From Arthrinium phaeospermum (Eukaryota > Ascomycota > Sordariomycetes > Amphisphaeriales > Apiosporaceae), in the NCBI GenBank assembly GCA_006503535.1, contig QYRS01000005.1:2480001-2544000 (forward strand): a stretch of DNA of 64,000 nt. The letters run 5' to 3'. Each line of letters opens with the position of its first letter. Positions within the stretch are counted from its first letter, which is position 1. The position numbers were made by a program, and so were the translations under genes. Positions 36,327-47,504 of the stretch are shown here, piece after piece. A model generated the notes under the pieces. The model made no database searches. It saw only the letters and a list, made by a program, of their open reading frames with translations, and was not told where the DNA came from.

Positions 36327-37118
36327 ACGCGCGCACTGGAAGTTCCACCGCCATGTAGCATAATCTAGAGTAATATATGCAAACCCGTTAAGAAGCATGA
36401 TGTACGCCATATTGTAACACGTTTCCGTAAGTAGGCAGCCTGTCAATCGAACAAACAGGACATTTTGCCAGCAATTACATGCAAGAATGAGGAGGTGGCC
36501 AAGCCACCAGGGTATATATGTAGTCATGATGTTGCTCATCGACATTCGCGTCGTGTGATGTAAGCTTTTGAGGCTGTGATTTAGAGAGGGGTCGGCTCGC
36601 TAAAATCTGCCCGCTGGTCAATTAGCACTTTTAAGGTGAAATGACCCCTGGCATGGCTTTGTTAGCTGAACCGTCGAATCCAAACACGAAGCTGGAACAT
36701 CCCGTTACGGGTAAGATGAACTTGTGGAAAAAGTTCAGCTGTTCAGGTACCAGATCTGCCGGCATGACGGGGCTTCGGGGCGTTTGTAAAAATAGACCCA
36801 ACCGGTTGGGCGAGACTAATCGTCGATTTAGGCTGAGTCGACGTCACATCTATCAACAATGTGACGGGTCCCCGGGGGATCTACGTACAGAAAATCGTTA
36901 CGAATCCGAAGTGGCTTGGAGGAAAATTCCGAATAGTGTCTGATAATATTTGACCAGGCAAGCAATCTTCCTTCTGAAGCAACCGCTTACTTTCATCCTT
37001 TGCATTTTCTTTTGTGTATGAACCCCTCCCCATCTTATGTTACTCGAAAGTCGAGACCCTCCAACTGTGTGTCACGAGGGGCCCTAAATGAATCGCCGTT
37101 GTCTCGGGACCAGAAACC
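36327..37118. other. Intergenic region, no gene seen
   Basis: HIS1 3' region followed by the promoter of the small membrane protein gene. Nothing else is supported. Confidence 0.6.
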
Positions 37119-37749
37119 ATGCAGCAGCCGGCAGAACCAAAGAAGAAGGCGACGGCTGCTCCGGCTCGCCCGGAAACCGAAAAGGAGGGTGGAATTGAGA
37201 ATGCCGAAGAGGCCCAACAGCAGTCGAAGCTGTACCGCGTGAGTCACCACTTTTCTTTCACCCCTCCATTCCCGGGTGATGATGGGGTTTGGCCAATTCA
37301 ATGGAAGTCTGGTAAAACGACCGTGTTTGTCCGCCCCCATGCAACCTCGCTTTCGTAATCGGGGAGCACTGTTACCCGTGTATCCATATCGTATGATTTT
37401 TTGGGTTGACTCTGTATGCTAATTCGCACAGATCGTCATGACGCCCGTAAATCTCATCTCCTTCGTCGTCGGGCTCTGGCTCGTCGACCTGCGGTACCGA
37501 CTCCGGCGCGCGCGAGCCCATCCGCACCCACCATCCTCGGCCTGGTCGTCGTGGCTCTGGCGGCCGCGGGCGGAGCAAGAGGAGCCGTTCTACTACCACT
37601 CCAAGCAGAAGAAGCTGATGCGCATGGAGGCGTCCGAGGCGTTCCGGCTGCGCAACCGCGTCATCGTCGGGCTGGCGCTGGCGGCCTTGTTCGTGCTCTG
37701 GGCGACGTCGTGGTCGATTCGGTGCGTGGTGGCGTGGTTGGTGGCGTAG
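37119..37749 (+). CDS. Small two-helix membrane protein, function unknown
   Basis: I do not recognise the family. Exons are 37119-37238 and 37432-37749 (CGC|GTGAGT donor, GCACAG acceptor, phase 0), giving 145 aa. The first 40 residues are charged (Lys, Glu, Pro, Gln). Exon 2 starts with a hydrophobic helix (about residues 42-56, PVNLISFVVGLWLVD) followed by an Arg-rich loop, then a basic segment HSKQKKLMRMEASEAF and a second helix (about 118-140, VIVGLALAALFVLWATSWSI) close to the C-terminus. The exon boundary falling exactly before a hydrophobic helix and the maintained frame support a real gene. It could be an ER or mitochondrial membrane component; no function is assigned. Confidence 0.65.
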
Positions 37750-39398
37750 TGCGCGCGGCCCTTGCTGCTACTACCTACTACTTACCACTGACGCGGTCTC
37801 ACTTTCCCGTCGTTGGGTTGGACGGGTTCGGCTATCCCGTTGGGAGATTGTGGTATCCGTAGGGGTTCTTCTACTACAACGTATGGCGTGATGGGAAGTT
37901 TTGCAACAAAAACAAAAGCCGCGGTATCTCTACATGTATATAGTAATCACCGTGGGGGGGCCTTGCAAGCGTGGGATGCTTTTTCGAGCACAGGGTCATA
38001 CTGGAGCAACTACAAAATGTGATGGTAATGCCGTCGGGTAGATATGTACAAGGGTGACTATAGGAAGAGCTATACCGATTCGGTGGTACTCCCAGCCCGT
38101 TGTGCATCGAGTGATTAGGGTGCCTATACACATTCGGCAGACTCCCGATCCCGAGATTGACTTTAATGAAACCGGGTAGGGATCCTGCACAGCTCCGGCA
38201 TCCGAGACCAACAGTTGAGCGGTCGCTCTGTAAGAGCCTCCTAGCCTGGTGGTGCGGTAAGCTCGTGATTCGAAGCCCACGGTGATCGCATGCGGTAACT
38301 GACTCGGAGCCTGTGCCTGGGCCTAGGTATGCCATCGTGGCCGAGGAGGGTTGCAACCCGAGGTCAATTGCTGGTCGATCGTTGGCTGCGGCGCATGATA
38401 GTGGCACCAGCCCACTGGAAACCTGCATGGGAGTTGATTGCGTCGTGCTGCACTTACTTGAGGCTCCTAAGGGTTTCTTGGGCCTCGTATGTGGCGTGCT
38501 TAATCACTCCCGTTTACTGCAAGTGGCACTTGCTATGCTGTGACGTGAACGGCAATACTCGCACAACTTGTCGTGACTTGTTGCAGCCGACACTGATATG
38601 GGGGTTGGTTTGACGTCAGGACCCTCGGCTCCGGTGGGCCCTTTTTCGCCTGTTGGACTTGGACTTTGGATGATATCTAAAACTGCGTAGTAGTAGCACG
38701 CATACAAGCCCAGCTGTCCCAGCCAAAAAGCCTAGCTTCATTTATGCGCATTGAGGAGTTGAACTAATAAGGAGCAGACAAACTAGATCTAAGACAAAAT
38801 CTACATATGTAAGTGCCTCATATCTATCTACATGAGATCAGTCGATCACGACAAGGCTGCAAGGGTTGGCAGGGCGGGTTGGTGACATAACGAAATTATG
38901 GGCTGGAAGGGAGCCGGCACTAGTGGGAATTTACCGCAGTGGAACAGACACGGGATCACAGCTGCAGAGGACCAAACGATTCGTGCTCCATACCTGCTGC
39001 TGCTGCTGCTGCTGCTCCGGGTACGAAGCCGACAGCATCATCGATTGCGAAAAGAGTGCCGATTTCAGGTTGCTTGCCGCCCTCTTTCTCTCGTCTTTCG
39101 AGAGTCGCGTGTTGTTCCCTATCCTTACTTACACACACCTTGCATGTGCCTAGGCAATATTTTCTTATTCGTTAGTTAAGTAATCTAGCATTGCCAATTG
39201 CCTTTGTCATTCTTTTCCTATTTATCTTACCTCGCCCCCCTTGCCAATTGCATCGTTGCTATTTCAGGAGCATGAATCTATAGACGAATTAAAGTTGCAA
39301 CCATCTCAGACGACTTGGGGTTAAGACCTTTCTACATTTGGAGGACCAAGCTATACCCCCCTGGCCGTGCCTTGCATGGTACAAAACCATCTCCAAAA
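37750..39398. other. Intergenic region, no gene seen
   Basis: About 1.6 kb before the acyltransferase gene. It holds a CTG microsatellite (38994-39016) and a CCTAGGTA motif (38322-38329). A tRNA-like patch near 38250 fails on spacing. Confidence 0.55.
38994..39016. repeat. CTG trinucleotide microsatellite
   Basis: Seven to eight uninterrupted CTG units, about 380 nt upstream of the acyltransferase start; not in a recognised coding frame. Confidence 0.85.
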
Positions 39399-41275
39399 AT
39401 GACTCCCCTCCTCGGTGGTGCTGACTTAGCAGACACCTACCGCCAACTCTATCGCGACAAGGCCCAGCAGGACATCGCCGCCGGGAACAAGATCCCCTTT
39501 CTCATCACCTTCCACTTTTTGTCCACCCTGGTCATTCCCCCGCTATACCTGGCCATCCCCCATAAGCAGCGCCCATGGCTGTATCATGCCCGTTGGCTGG
39601 TTCTGGCCCTATGCCTCGCCTGCAATTTTCGAATGGTCGCGTATTCCACCAGCGGGAACCCGGCCATGGGCTACTGCGCCGGACTCATTGCCGCCTGGGG
39701 TACCATCCATCTTTTCAATATACTGGTTTGGACAAGGCCTCAATGGGATGCCAAACGGGTGGAGAGGTACGCGAGGACAGCGCCTGAGATGAACGGGTCG
39801 ACGCTGGGCAACAAGGCCAGCCCGCTGCAGCTACAGTCCCGTAGCAACGGCCACGCAAAGCCGGCCTCGGAGACCAATGGCAACGGGGCCAAGCATTTGA
39901 ACGGGAACGGTCATACCAACGGTTATGCATCACAGACAACTGCGGAGGAGATTACAGCAGATGCCGTTGACGTGTCGTCCAACGGACATGCTACGAATGG
40001 ACATGCGCCTAATGGGCTAAGGGAAAGACACCCGGAGAAGCTTCAACCAACAACCTCTCTTGAGTCGGAGGCCGAAACCCCTGGGGCCAATGGGGTCTCT
40101 CAAAAACAAGACTACTTCTACGAGTGGCAGGAGTATCCAGAGAACGCACCCTTCTCTACTCGTTTCGATTGGGCATTTGACATGGCCTCGACTATGCGCA
40201 TGACCGGTAAGCAAACACCAGGCTGTATGGCCAACACTACAAGATAGGTTTTTCTGACCGCGAAACAGGCTGGAACTGGGCGATCCGGGTATTACCACCC
40301 TACTACCCCCCTCCAATAGGGGCCGATGGCAAAACCCAGGAGCCCCTCAACGTCATTCCCAACATCACCCCTGAGGGATACGTACGCTACCCGACGCGGA
40401 GCGAGTTCATCTACCAAACCATCTTCAAGCGCATCTTACCGTGCTATCTTATTGTCGACTTCTGCGCCACGCTGATGACCCAAGATCCATACTTTGTCTT
40501 GGGACCCGAGCACAACGAGCCGTTACCCGCGAACCTCGCCGCGTTGTCCCCCTATCTTCTCAACCTCCGGCGCACCGCCATCTGCTTCCCCGGCGTCATC
40601 TGCGCCATCGATTTGGCCTTCAGCTCCGGTGCGCTCGCGCTGGCCTGTTTCGCCCCGCCCATTCTCGGCTTCCGCGCCCACCCCTGGCACCTCCCCACCG
40701 CCTACGGCTACTTCAGCGCCGTGCTAGACCGGGGCCTCGAGGGGTACTGGGGCCAGTGGTGGCACCAGACGTTCCGCTTCGGCTTCGCGGCCCCGACCAA
40801 CTGGCTCGTGCGCCAGGGCTACCTGAAGAGGGGCTCGGCGATGCACGCCTTCGTCGGCAGCCTCGTCGCCTTCGGCCTGTCGGGCTTCCTCCACGCCATG
40901 GGCAGCTACTCGACGGTGCCCGCGTCCAAGTGGTGGGAGCCGCCCATCTTCTTCCTGCTGGCGGGCGTGGGGGCGCAGATCCAGCGCACGCTGGCCCGCC
41001 GCGTGTTCCGGGCCCCGATCCAGGCGTACGCCCCGCGCTGGCTGCGGCGCGTCGGCAACTTCGTCTTCACGTTCGCGTGGGGCCACCTCATCAACTCGTA
41101 CCTCCTCGACGACTTTGGCCGTTGCGGCCTCTGGCTCTTCGAGCCCATTCCCTTCTCCTTTGCGCGCATGCTCGGGCTCGGCTCCCCCGGCGGCGACTGG
41201 TGGAGGTGGGGCGCCTGGATGTTGCCGACGTGGCATTGGGGGAAGTATTGGTGGGATACTGGGCTCGCGATGTAG
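39399..41275 (+). CDS. Wax-synthase-like membrane O-acyltransferase (MBOAT_2)
   Basis: A multi-pass ER membrane acyltransferase that would move an acyl group from acyl-CoA to a hydroxyl acceptor; fungal members include enzymes tailoring terpenoids and other metabolites. Exons are 39399-40206 and 40269-41275 (ACC G|GTAAGC donor, AACAG acceptor), 604 aa. N-terminal helices occupy residues 25-115. A disordered Asn/Gly/His-rich linker (about 125-235) precedes the conserved RMTGWNWAIRVLPPYY. The active-site region has GYWGQWWHQTFR (His about 435) and LSGFLHAMGSY (His about 478), both typical of the family, followed by further helices. The frame continues upstream of the chosen ATG without another ATG. 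It is convergent with the questin-oxidase-like gene. The substrate is unknown. Confidence 0.88.
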
Positions 41276-42069
41276 AGCGGCGAAAAGAACAATAAGAGGT
41301 GCTGATGACTGATGATTTGGATTGTAATTGGGAATGGGAATGGGCTAGGTGCATGGGCAGAAGAATCGAGGGGAAGAAGAAGATGCGGCAAACGAGATAA
41401 AACGACGAGATTTTGGTTGATCATACAGGAGATTCGAATGCCCATAAAAGGGGAGTTTTGGGAGTTTGTCGATGCATTTACCCGGGACAGACTGTTAGCT
41501 AGACCTGGAATATCTGGAAAAGGGGGTGAATGCGGATTGGTTAGAATCACACATAGAAAAGGAACCCATGACATTATCAAAAGTTTCGGTCGACAAGACA
41601 TGAACGACAGTTTAGTGAGAGTACGAGGTTTCAGCGTCTCGGTACTGGGTATTTCATGACGAGACTGAGTACCCAAGTATGATATGTGTATTATGAATAG
41701 ATTTGCTAAAGTATCTTGTAAAAGGGGTTTGCACTCCACAGTAGTCGACGATTACAGAAATGCCACCAAGACCTGGAGGCTAGATGGCTGAGCGGGCAAG
41801 ATAATAGTCCTTGATTGAACCCCAATGCCATTCCACTCCGAAGGCTTTTGTGCTGATGTGTGTGTACATTCTGCCCCGTCGATGTCGTTCCCCCGTTAAG
41901 TAAGTATACTTACAATGATAACAATGATATCATGTACTCATTAGACCAACGTACAGTTATGAACAGAGTAGAGAAAGCCCGGCTTCGGTAGCGCCCCCCC
42001 AAAGTACCTCAATTTTATGCGAGAAGCCATAACAAGAACCCAAGCCACCGGTCAAATGTCGCTTCCGCT
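41276..42069. other. Convergent 3' intergenic region
   Basis: Downstream DNA of the acyltransferase and questin-oxidase-like genes. A TGGCTGAGCGG match at 41785 resembles a tRNA A-box but has no properly spaced B-box. Confidence 0.6.
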
Positions 42070-43463
42070 TTACTCAAACTCCCATCCCCTGAAATCATCC
42101 ACGAACCGCACGGCGGCGGCCAGGTACCTTTCGTGGACGTCTCCCCACGTCTCGGCTGCTTCCTTCATCGCTCTCACGACTACAGAAGTGTTGTCAGTTA
42201 GTTAGTCTTACTCCCTAGTTTTGCTGTCGCAAAATCGTGAAGGAGGGAGCTTGCTTACCTTTCACCACATGGGCATCCGTGCAGTAGGGCCCGTTAAGAG
42301 CCTTGTCCACGACATAATTCCACTGCTTCCCCTTCAGGTCGCCGGGGCGGACGTAGTCGTCAAAGTCAATCTTGGGCCGGTTCAGGACCATGTAGAGGGC
42401 GACGGTCAGGAGCCACCACTGCCGCACCAGGCTCATGTGGAACTTCTTGGGGACGACGGGCAGCAGGATGCGCACGGCGTGGCTCGTGGTCAGGATGTGG
42501 CAGATGAAGAAGTTGTACGAGTGCTCCCCGGGCGGCACGGAGCCGACGAGGAAGGCCACGGCGGCCTCCTGGGACTCCTCGAACTGCTTGATGGGGTCCT
42601 CGAACGTCCAGGCGTTCCAGTACTCGAGGAAGAGGTCCTCGTGCTTCGAGAACAGGTCGTCGAAGTTGTGCTCGCCCGGCTTCTCGAACAGGTCGTCCAG
42701 CCGCTTGTCGTTCCGCATCTTCTCGAGCAGCTCGCGGGGGGAGGTGGAGCTGCTGGCGGAGGGTTTGGTGTAGGACGGGTCGTCCAGGTACTTGTGCAGG
42801 AAGTCATACGAGACCGAGGTCATGACCAGCGCCTCCATGCCGACTTGCCTGCTGTCCAGCTCGAAGGCATAGCCCAAGTGGATTAAGGGGTGGCCGACTG
42901 TGAACTCACATTAGCCCCGGCCCAAGTTATACAAGAACGCGATAATTGTATGAGGCTTGCTTCAAGAACTTACGACCACCGATTAGACAATTCACCAGCG
43001 GCTCCTCGCCCTCGAACATGAAACGATGCACTACCTTCTTCCACTCATAGCTGTCCTTGTTGGCCAGGTTGTCCTCGTAGAAATCCAGGTAGGCCCGCTG
43101 GTACTTCTTGTCGCCCAGGAAGTCGCGCCAGTCGTGCTCCGTGACCTCTGCCGGTGACGGCTTCCAGGGGTCCAGATGCTTGATCTCTTCCTCGTAGATG
43201 GTGTGCTGCTGGTTCTCGTTGGCGCCTAGTATGTAGGCAGAGCCGAGAATGTGGGGGGTGTGGTTGTGGAAGTTATTGGGGCCGAAGAGGACGGAATGGT
43301 TTACATGGTTCGCCTTGAGCAGGTGCTTGAGCGTCCGGGTCCTCTTCTCTGGCGACGACTCGAGCTCATGGACCTTGACGGGTGGGAGGTCGATGGATGT
43401 GACAGCCCCGCCGCTGCCAATGAACCTATTGACAATGGGGACGTAAGAGAGTAGAGAGGCCAT
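42070..43463 (-). CDS. Questin-oxidase/AflY-family Baeyer-Villiger-type oxidase
   Basis: Member of PF14027, whose known enzymes (questin oxidase GedK, AflY/HypA) perform oxidative ring cleavage of anthraquinone-type polyketides, typically with NADPH and oxygen. Exons are 43463-42974, 42897-42259 and 42179-42070, 413 codons (412 aa) with agreeing phases. The opening block SIDLPPVKVHELESSPEKR is typical, followed by NNFHNHTPHILGSAYILGA (His 66, 68, 71). Further family features are GEEPLVNCLIGG, GHPLIHLGYAFEL, EHSYNFFICHILTTSHAVR and the C-terminal EAAETWGDVHERYLAAAVRF. No polyketide synthase is in the window, so the natural substrate is unclear; many fungi carry several orphan paralogs of unknown role. 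Its promoter is shared with the divergent UBE3D-like gene. Confidence 0.88.
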
Positions 43464-43983
43464 TTTTGAGTTGAGGGGTACGGTTTAGACCAATGACGGT
43501 ATGTACTTGGTGACACGGCGTCTTAATAGAGACAGCTCTCTAGGACAGGGCTATTTTTGTATCATTCGCAGCTCATCCCCTGGTGTCGTAGATATACGGG
43601 TGGACAAGAGAATGCACAATTGTTTTCAAGGCCGGGTCATCAGACGAGCATATACGATGCCAGTCGTTGATGTTACTTCCCTATGATGCAAGTGTGGGCA
43701 GATGGGGAGAGCTAAACTTATATTCTTTATTTAGAGGGGTCGACGATTCACTTTACTGTTGGGCCAGCAGCACCTGACGTCGACAATAGCACCGATGAGT
43801 CCGAGACGCGACCCCCCAAAAGCTCAGTTTAGGCGCTAGGCTAAACCCGGAAGCCGCCTAAATCCGACTAAACCTTGCCTTGCATTGAGTTTCCATTGGC
43901 CTTGCGCTACAAATAATTCCCCGTCGGCCGGCTTTCTCAACAACAATAACAACATCAACAACAACAGTTTTTCCTTTTCCAAC
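43464..43983. promoter_or_regulatory. Divergent promoter, questin-oxidase-like and UBE3D-like genes
   Basis: A 520-nt spacer between two divergent starts. It contains an inverted repeat TTTAGGCG (43828-43835) / CGCCTAAA (43855-43862), with a related GGCTAAAC between the arms, about 120 nt from the UBE3D start. Confidence 0.45.
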
Positions 43984-45709
43984 ATGCCCCAGTCGGACGA
44001 TATTCTCATCTACGCTGAACTACTGTCCAATGTCGGGCGGGTATCTGTAGCATGTGATGGCCCACTCAGCGGGGTGAACACGACTACAGCGTTCGTCTCA
44101 GCAGATAGCCTGAGCCTGACAATTCGGAATCATGAAATTGAAAACACGCTGAAGCTTCCTGACAGGGTGGTATCTGCAGAAGACGCAACGAAGCTCTTGG
44201 CGGCGCAAACCAAGAAGTCGCAGTGTCAGCAATGGAGTCTTCCGCTTGCGCCCGTGAACGGGTCCTCTACGCGTAATATCCAGCGTCGTGCAGCACCAGA
44301 TGCCCAGGCCTCGACACCGTGGTCTGCCCAAGACCTCAGGCCGGGTTCCTCAGTTTACTGCCGGACTTGCCAGACCGTCGTGGTTGCGGAGGGAAAGATT
44401 GAGACCTGGAAGGACTTGCCGAGCGAGAACTGGGCCGAGATGATGGAGTTCTGGCATTGCCACAAGCCTCACGACCACGAGCACCATGACGACCAGGGTC
44501 TCGCGTCGAGAGGCTACGGCGCCAACTCGAGGCTCTCGGGGCAAAGCGGAGTTGGTCTCGTGGACTTGACATCCCTCTTGTTTGCCCAGAGCGACTGCTC
44601 CAATATTGCCGTAAGTACATCACCCATGCATACTGTGATTTTCTTACTTTGTTACTGCCTCATGGGTATATAGAAGGTGGCCAAGTCAGCTTCATCTGCA
44701 TTTCAGTGGCGTGGTCGCCGATACTCATACCCTAGATTAAGTGATTTGGCTCCATTTTGGCTTGCGGTTGCCGAACCCTACGCCTTCGGGACTATGGGAT
44801 CGGTTTCTGCTTTATGCCAGGAGTCGCCTTTGTATTTCGCCAGGACTTTCTTTGGACGTGGAAAGCTTGGGATTTACCAGAGGTACATTTACATACAGAT
44901 GCCTGTATAAGTCTTATTATTATGTATTATAGTACGATTCGAGCCTCCCCAATAATACAAAATAGCATGACCATCAATAATCTTCTCTGTTCACCTATTA
45001 GTCCTGCGTCTTACTATGCATGTGCTAACTACGTTATGGACAGCCATCGACAAGTCAGAGTTCGAGTGACAATCTTGAGTTAGAGAACGTCGAGTCCAGA
45101 CCCAGCAATGGCTCGACTCGCTTAGCAAACCTAGGGAACCCTCTGTTCTGTAGTAAATGCCACTGCGAGATAGGCGTCTCACATCAGGACCAGACGTCCG
45201 CCACGCTCTTCAAATGGGCCATATCGATCCGTAGCCCAGCTACCACAAGCAGCACAGCATCAACTCCAGCCGCCCAACCCAGCCTCCCCCAGTGCGTGAG
45301 CGCCATGCTCATGGCAACCCTCTCACGCTCCGCCTGCTCCAAAACCATCATCATCCCCTCTACTGCCAGCACTGGCGCTCCTCTGCAGACGGAAGCTGAA
45401 GAAGAGCAAAAGCTCCTTCACATCTGGCTCTTCAACCAGGACATCACCTTCACCTCGACCGAGCAGCGCCCGGAACAGAGAGCCGTGTCCGCCGTCAAGG
45501 TGTTCTACCGCTTCGTCACCCAGGCCGAGGCCGACAAGCTGGTCGAGTCCATGGTCTCGGACGTGCAAGACATTACGCTGCCGGCTGCCGCCGCCACGCA
45601 ACTACGGGAGGAATTGGAAAGGAGCAATGGATATCTGCCTAAACCAATCCGGAATTTCAACCAGTGGAAGATTGGCTTGTTGGAGAAATGGAAGGGTGAC
45701 CAGAGTTAG
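43984..45709 (+). CDS. UBE3D-like E3 ubiquitin ligase (HECT_2 domain)
   Basis: Relative of human UBE3D, a HECT-like E3 that binds E2 UBCH10 through an atypical domain. Exons are 43984-44610 and 45044-45709 (GCC|GTAAGT donor, GCTAAC branch, GGACAG acceptor, phase 0), 430 aa. The core signature is in exon 1: SVYCRTCQTVVV followed by WKDLPSENWAEMMEFWHCHK (about residues 120-160) and GLVDLTSLLFAQSDCSN. Exon 2 supplies NPLFCSKCHCEIGVSHQDQ, the second Cys pair, then ATLFKWAIS and the C-terminal LHIWLFNQDITFTS...AVKVFYRF and YLPKPIRNFNQWKIGLLEKW. Together they match HECT_2 (PF09814) from end to end. The intron is 433 nt, several times longer than the others here. Confidence 0.9.
44611..45043 (+). 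other. Unusually long intron with coding-like segment
   Basis: The intron of the UBE3D-like gene. It holds a 108-codon open frame without a credible start (44757-45083) with the hydrophobic/aromatic stretch GIGFCFMPGVAFVFRQDFLW, and overlapping open frames in the other phases. It is AT-richer towards its 3' part. I do not recognise a source. Confidence 0.6.
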
Positions 45710-45975
45710 ACCAGCATCAGGCAGTTCAGGCATATACTCGAAAATGAAGACCATATAACAATCGAATGGTAGACTCTTGGAACGGACGTCATACTGGGTG
45801 ATATAGAGGCTACGCGGCTGGCAATCGATACGTTCGTTCAGTCATGTCACGCTAATTGGCTTCATCAGTTTTTATGGTGGTTCTTCTTTTGACTAATGCA
45901 CAGGGTGTATATGAACACGGGTGGTGGTAACAAAGGGAATCCTTGCTCTGCTTCTGGTATTATCTAGTCCACCGT

Positions 45976-46864
45976 CTATTGGGTCTTGGCAGAGACGATC
46001 CCTATCAAATTGGTTAGTATACGAAAAGAGAGGCTATTTTCATCGGAAATATAAAAACTTACGCTCGACATCGGCAACGCTCTGCTGAAGAATCTGCTGA
46101 AGGACCTTGGGGTTCTCAAGCTCCTTCTTGACCTTGGCAATGACGTTCTCAGCCAGCTCGCGCTGCTGGCGCTGCTTGACCTGACCCTCGTAACGCACCC
46201 ACGAGTCGAGGACGGTCTTGGCCTCGGCGGCCAGAGCGGTGGTCTGCTCGAGCTCGTAGGCCTTGGCCTCGAGCTGGGCGGTCTCCTTGGAGACCTCGAA
46301 GAGAGCCTTGGTGGTGTCAATGACGCCACCCATCTGCTGGACGTTGTCGATGCGGTCCTGGACGGCCTGGGTGTGGTCGGCGCGGGCGGCGTTCAGGATG
46401 CCCTTGATCTTGGCGTTCTGCGCCTCGGCCCACTCCTTGTACATGGGGCCTCCGTACTTGATGAGGGCGCCCCAGACGCTCAGCAGACAGAAGGCGACGA
46501 CGGACTCCTCGTTGACCACGTAGTACTCGCTGCTGATGGCGTAGATGGACAGGCCGGCCGCGGAGGACATGATGGCCGACTTGGACAGCAGCGAGTTGCC
46601 GGGCAGCGAGTCCAGGATGGACTGGGCCTTGGTCTTGGGGTCCGTGGACGGGACGTTGGAGGCATATCGGTTGGCGCTGACGGAGGAAGCGAGGGCCGGC
46701 AGTGCTCGCGAGGAGACAACTGGTCGGAGGCGGGCAGCCCCTACGGAGAAGACAGACATGTGTGAGCAGCAGCGCGGACCCGAGACAGGGCAATTGAGGC
46801 TCCTGCGAGGAGCCTCGATACGAATTGACTTACCGAAGGCGGTCTTTGCCAAGCGGGAGGCCAT
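45976..46864 (-). CDS. ATP4: Mitochondrial ATP synthase subunit 4 (b subunit)
   Basis: Peripheral-stalk b subunit of the F1Fo-ATP synthase, holding the F1 head against rotation; inner mitochondrial membrane. Exons are 46864-46834, 46740-46063 and 46001-45976, 245 codons (244 aa). Exon 1 encodes only MASRLAKTAF and the last exon IVSAKTQ. Reading through intron 1 would insert about 30 false residues. The Arg/Ala/Ser-rich N-terminus (residues 1-40) is a mitochondrial targeting sequence. Hydrophobic segments lie at SAAGLSIYAISSEYYVV and EESVVAFCLLSVWGALIKYG, followed by a long charged helix (about 115-235) with KIKGILNAARADHTQAVQ and VKKELENPKVLQQILQ, typical of the stalk. It diverges from NOC4 across a 640-nt shared promoter and converges with the UBE3D-like gene. 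Confidence 0.96.
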
Positions 46865-47504
46865 TGTGTGATGGAGAGGTGATGCGGAGGTGTACTGGCG
46901 AGGCGAGGCGATTGGTGTTGCTTGGAAAGTGAGGTTCTTTTCTCAGGATTGCTTGTGGGTCCGCTTGGGAAGCTCTGCGATTCGGATCAGGTCGGCAATC
47001 TTTTCTTCCGAGGCCTTCCTTGGAAGCTGAGAACGAACCTACTTGTCCGCCCGAACGAGACACTGCGAATTGCAGTCAGATGCACCAGAGAATAAACGTC
47101 TTGGAATACCAGAGAATACGATGCGATGAGAATAAATCAGAAATAAAAGGGTATAAAACACTCAAATCAATTGCATAAATGCCAATTGAAGATACAGTTG
47201 CATGCACTTTCCGAGTCGTCAGATGAGATCAGAGTCCGTCCGCCTGTCCGTTGATTGATCCTGCCAGATCTTTGCAGGTGCCAGATACCCTCTGAGTCTG
47301 AGCCACGGCCACCCGCTAGTTGGTTCAGTGCAGCCTCGCTCGCTAACTTTTGGGGTGCCCACCCATGCTGTAATCCCAGTCCCATGCGCATCTGATAAGC
47401 GATAACAGCCAAAAAATAATTTATTATCGCTATCTACAGACGACTAGTCCTTGCGCGCTCCCAACTATACGACCTCGAGGCAACATTTCGTCGACGAATT
47501 GAAG
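46865..47504. promoter_or_regulatory. Shared divergent promoter, ATP4 and NOC4
   Basis: 640 nt between the two start codons. A TATAAAA element lies at 47152-47158 on the plus strand. No gene of its own. Confidence 0.5.

Noticed and set aside
38245..38280. TAGCCTGGTGG plus GATTCGAAGCC tRNA-like pair
   Set aside because: Boxes are only about 25 nt apart and no cloverleaf can be drawn.
41785..41823. tRNA-like A-box TGGCTGAGCGG with GATTGAACCCC
   Set aside because: The second box is a poor match and only about 28 nt away, too close for a tRNA; no acceptor stem.
42221..42886. 221-codon open frame antisense to the questin-oxidase-like gene
   Set aside because: Starts at TTG, is Leu/Val/Gln-rich by reverse complement of a GC-biased exon, and overlaps a well-supported gene.
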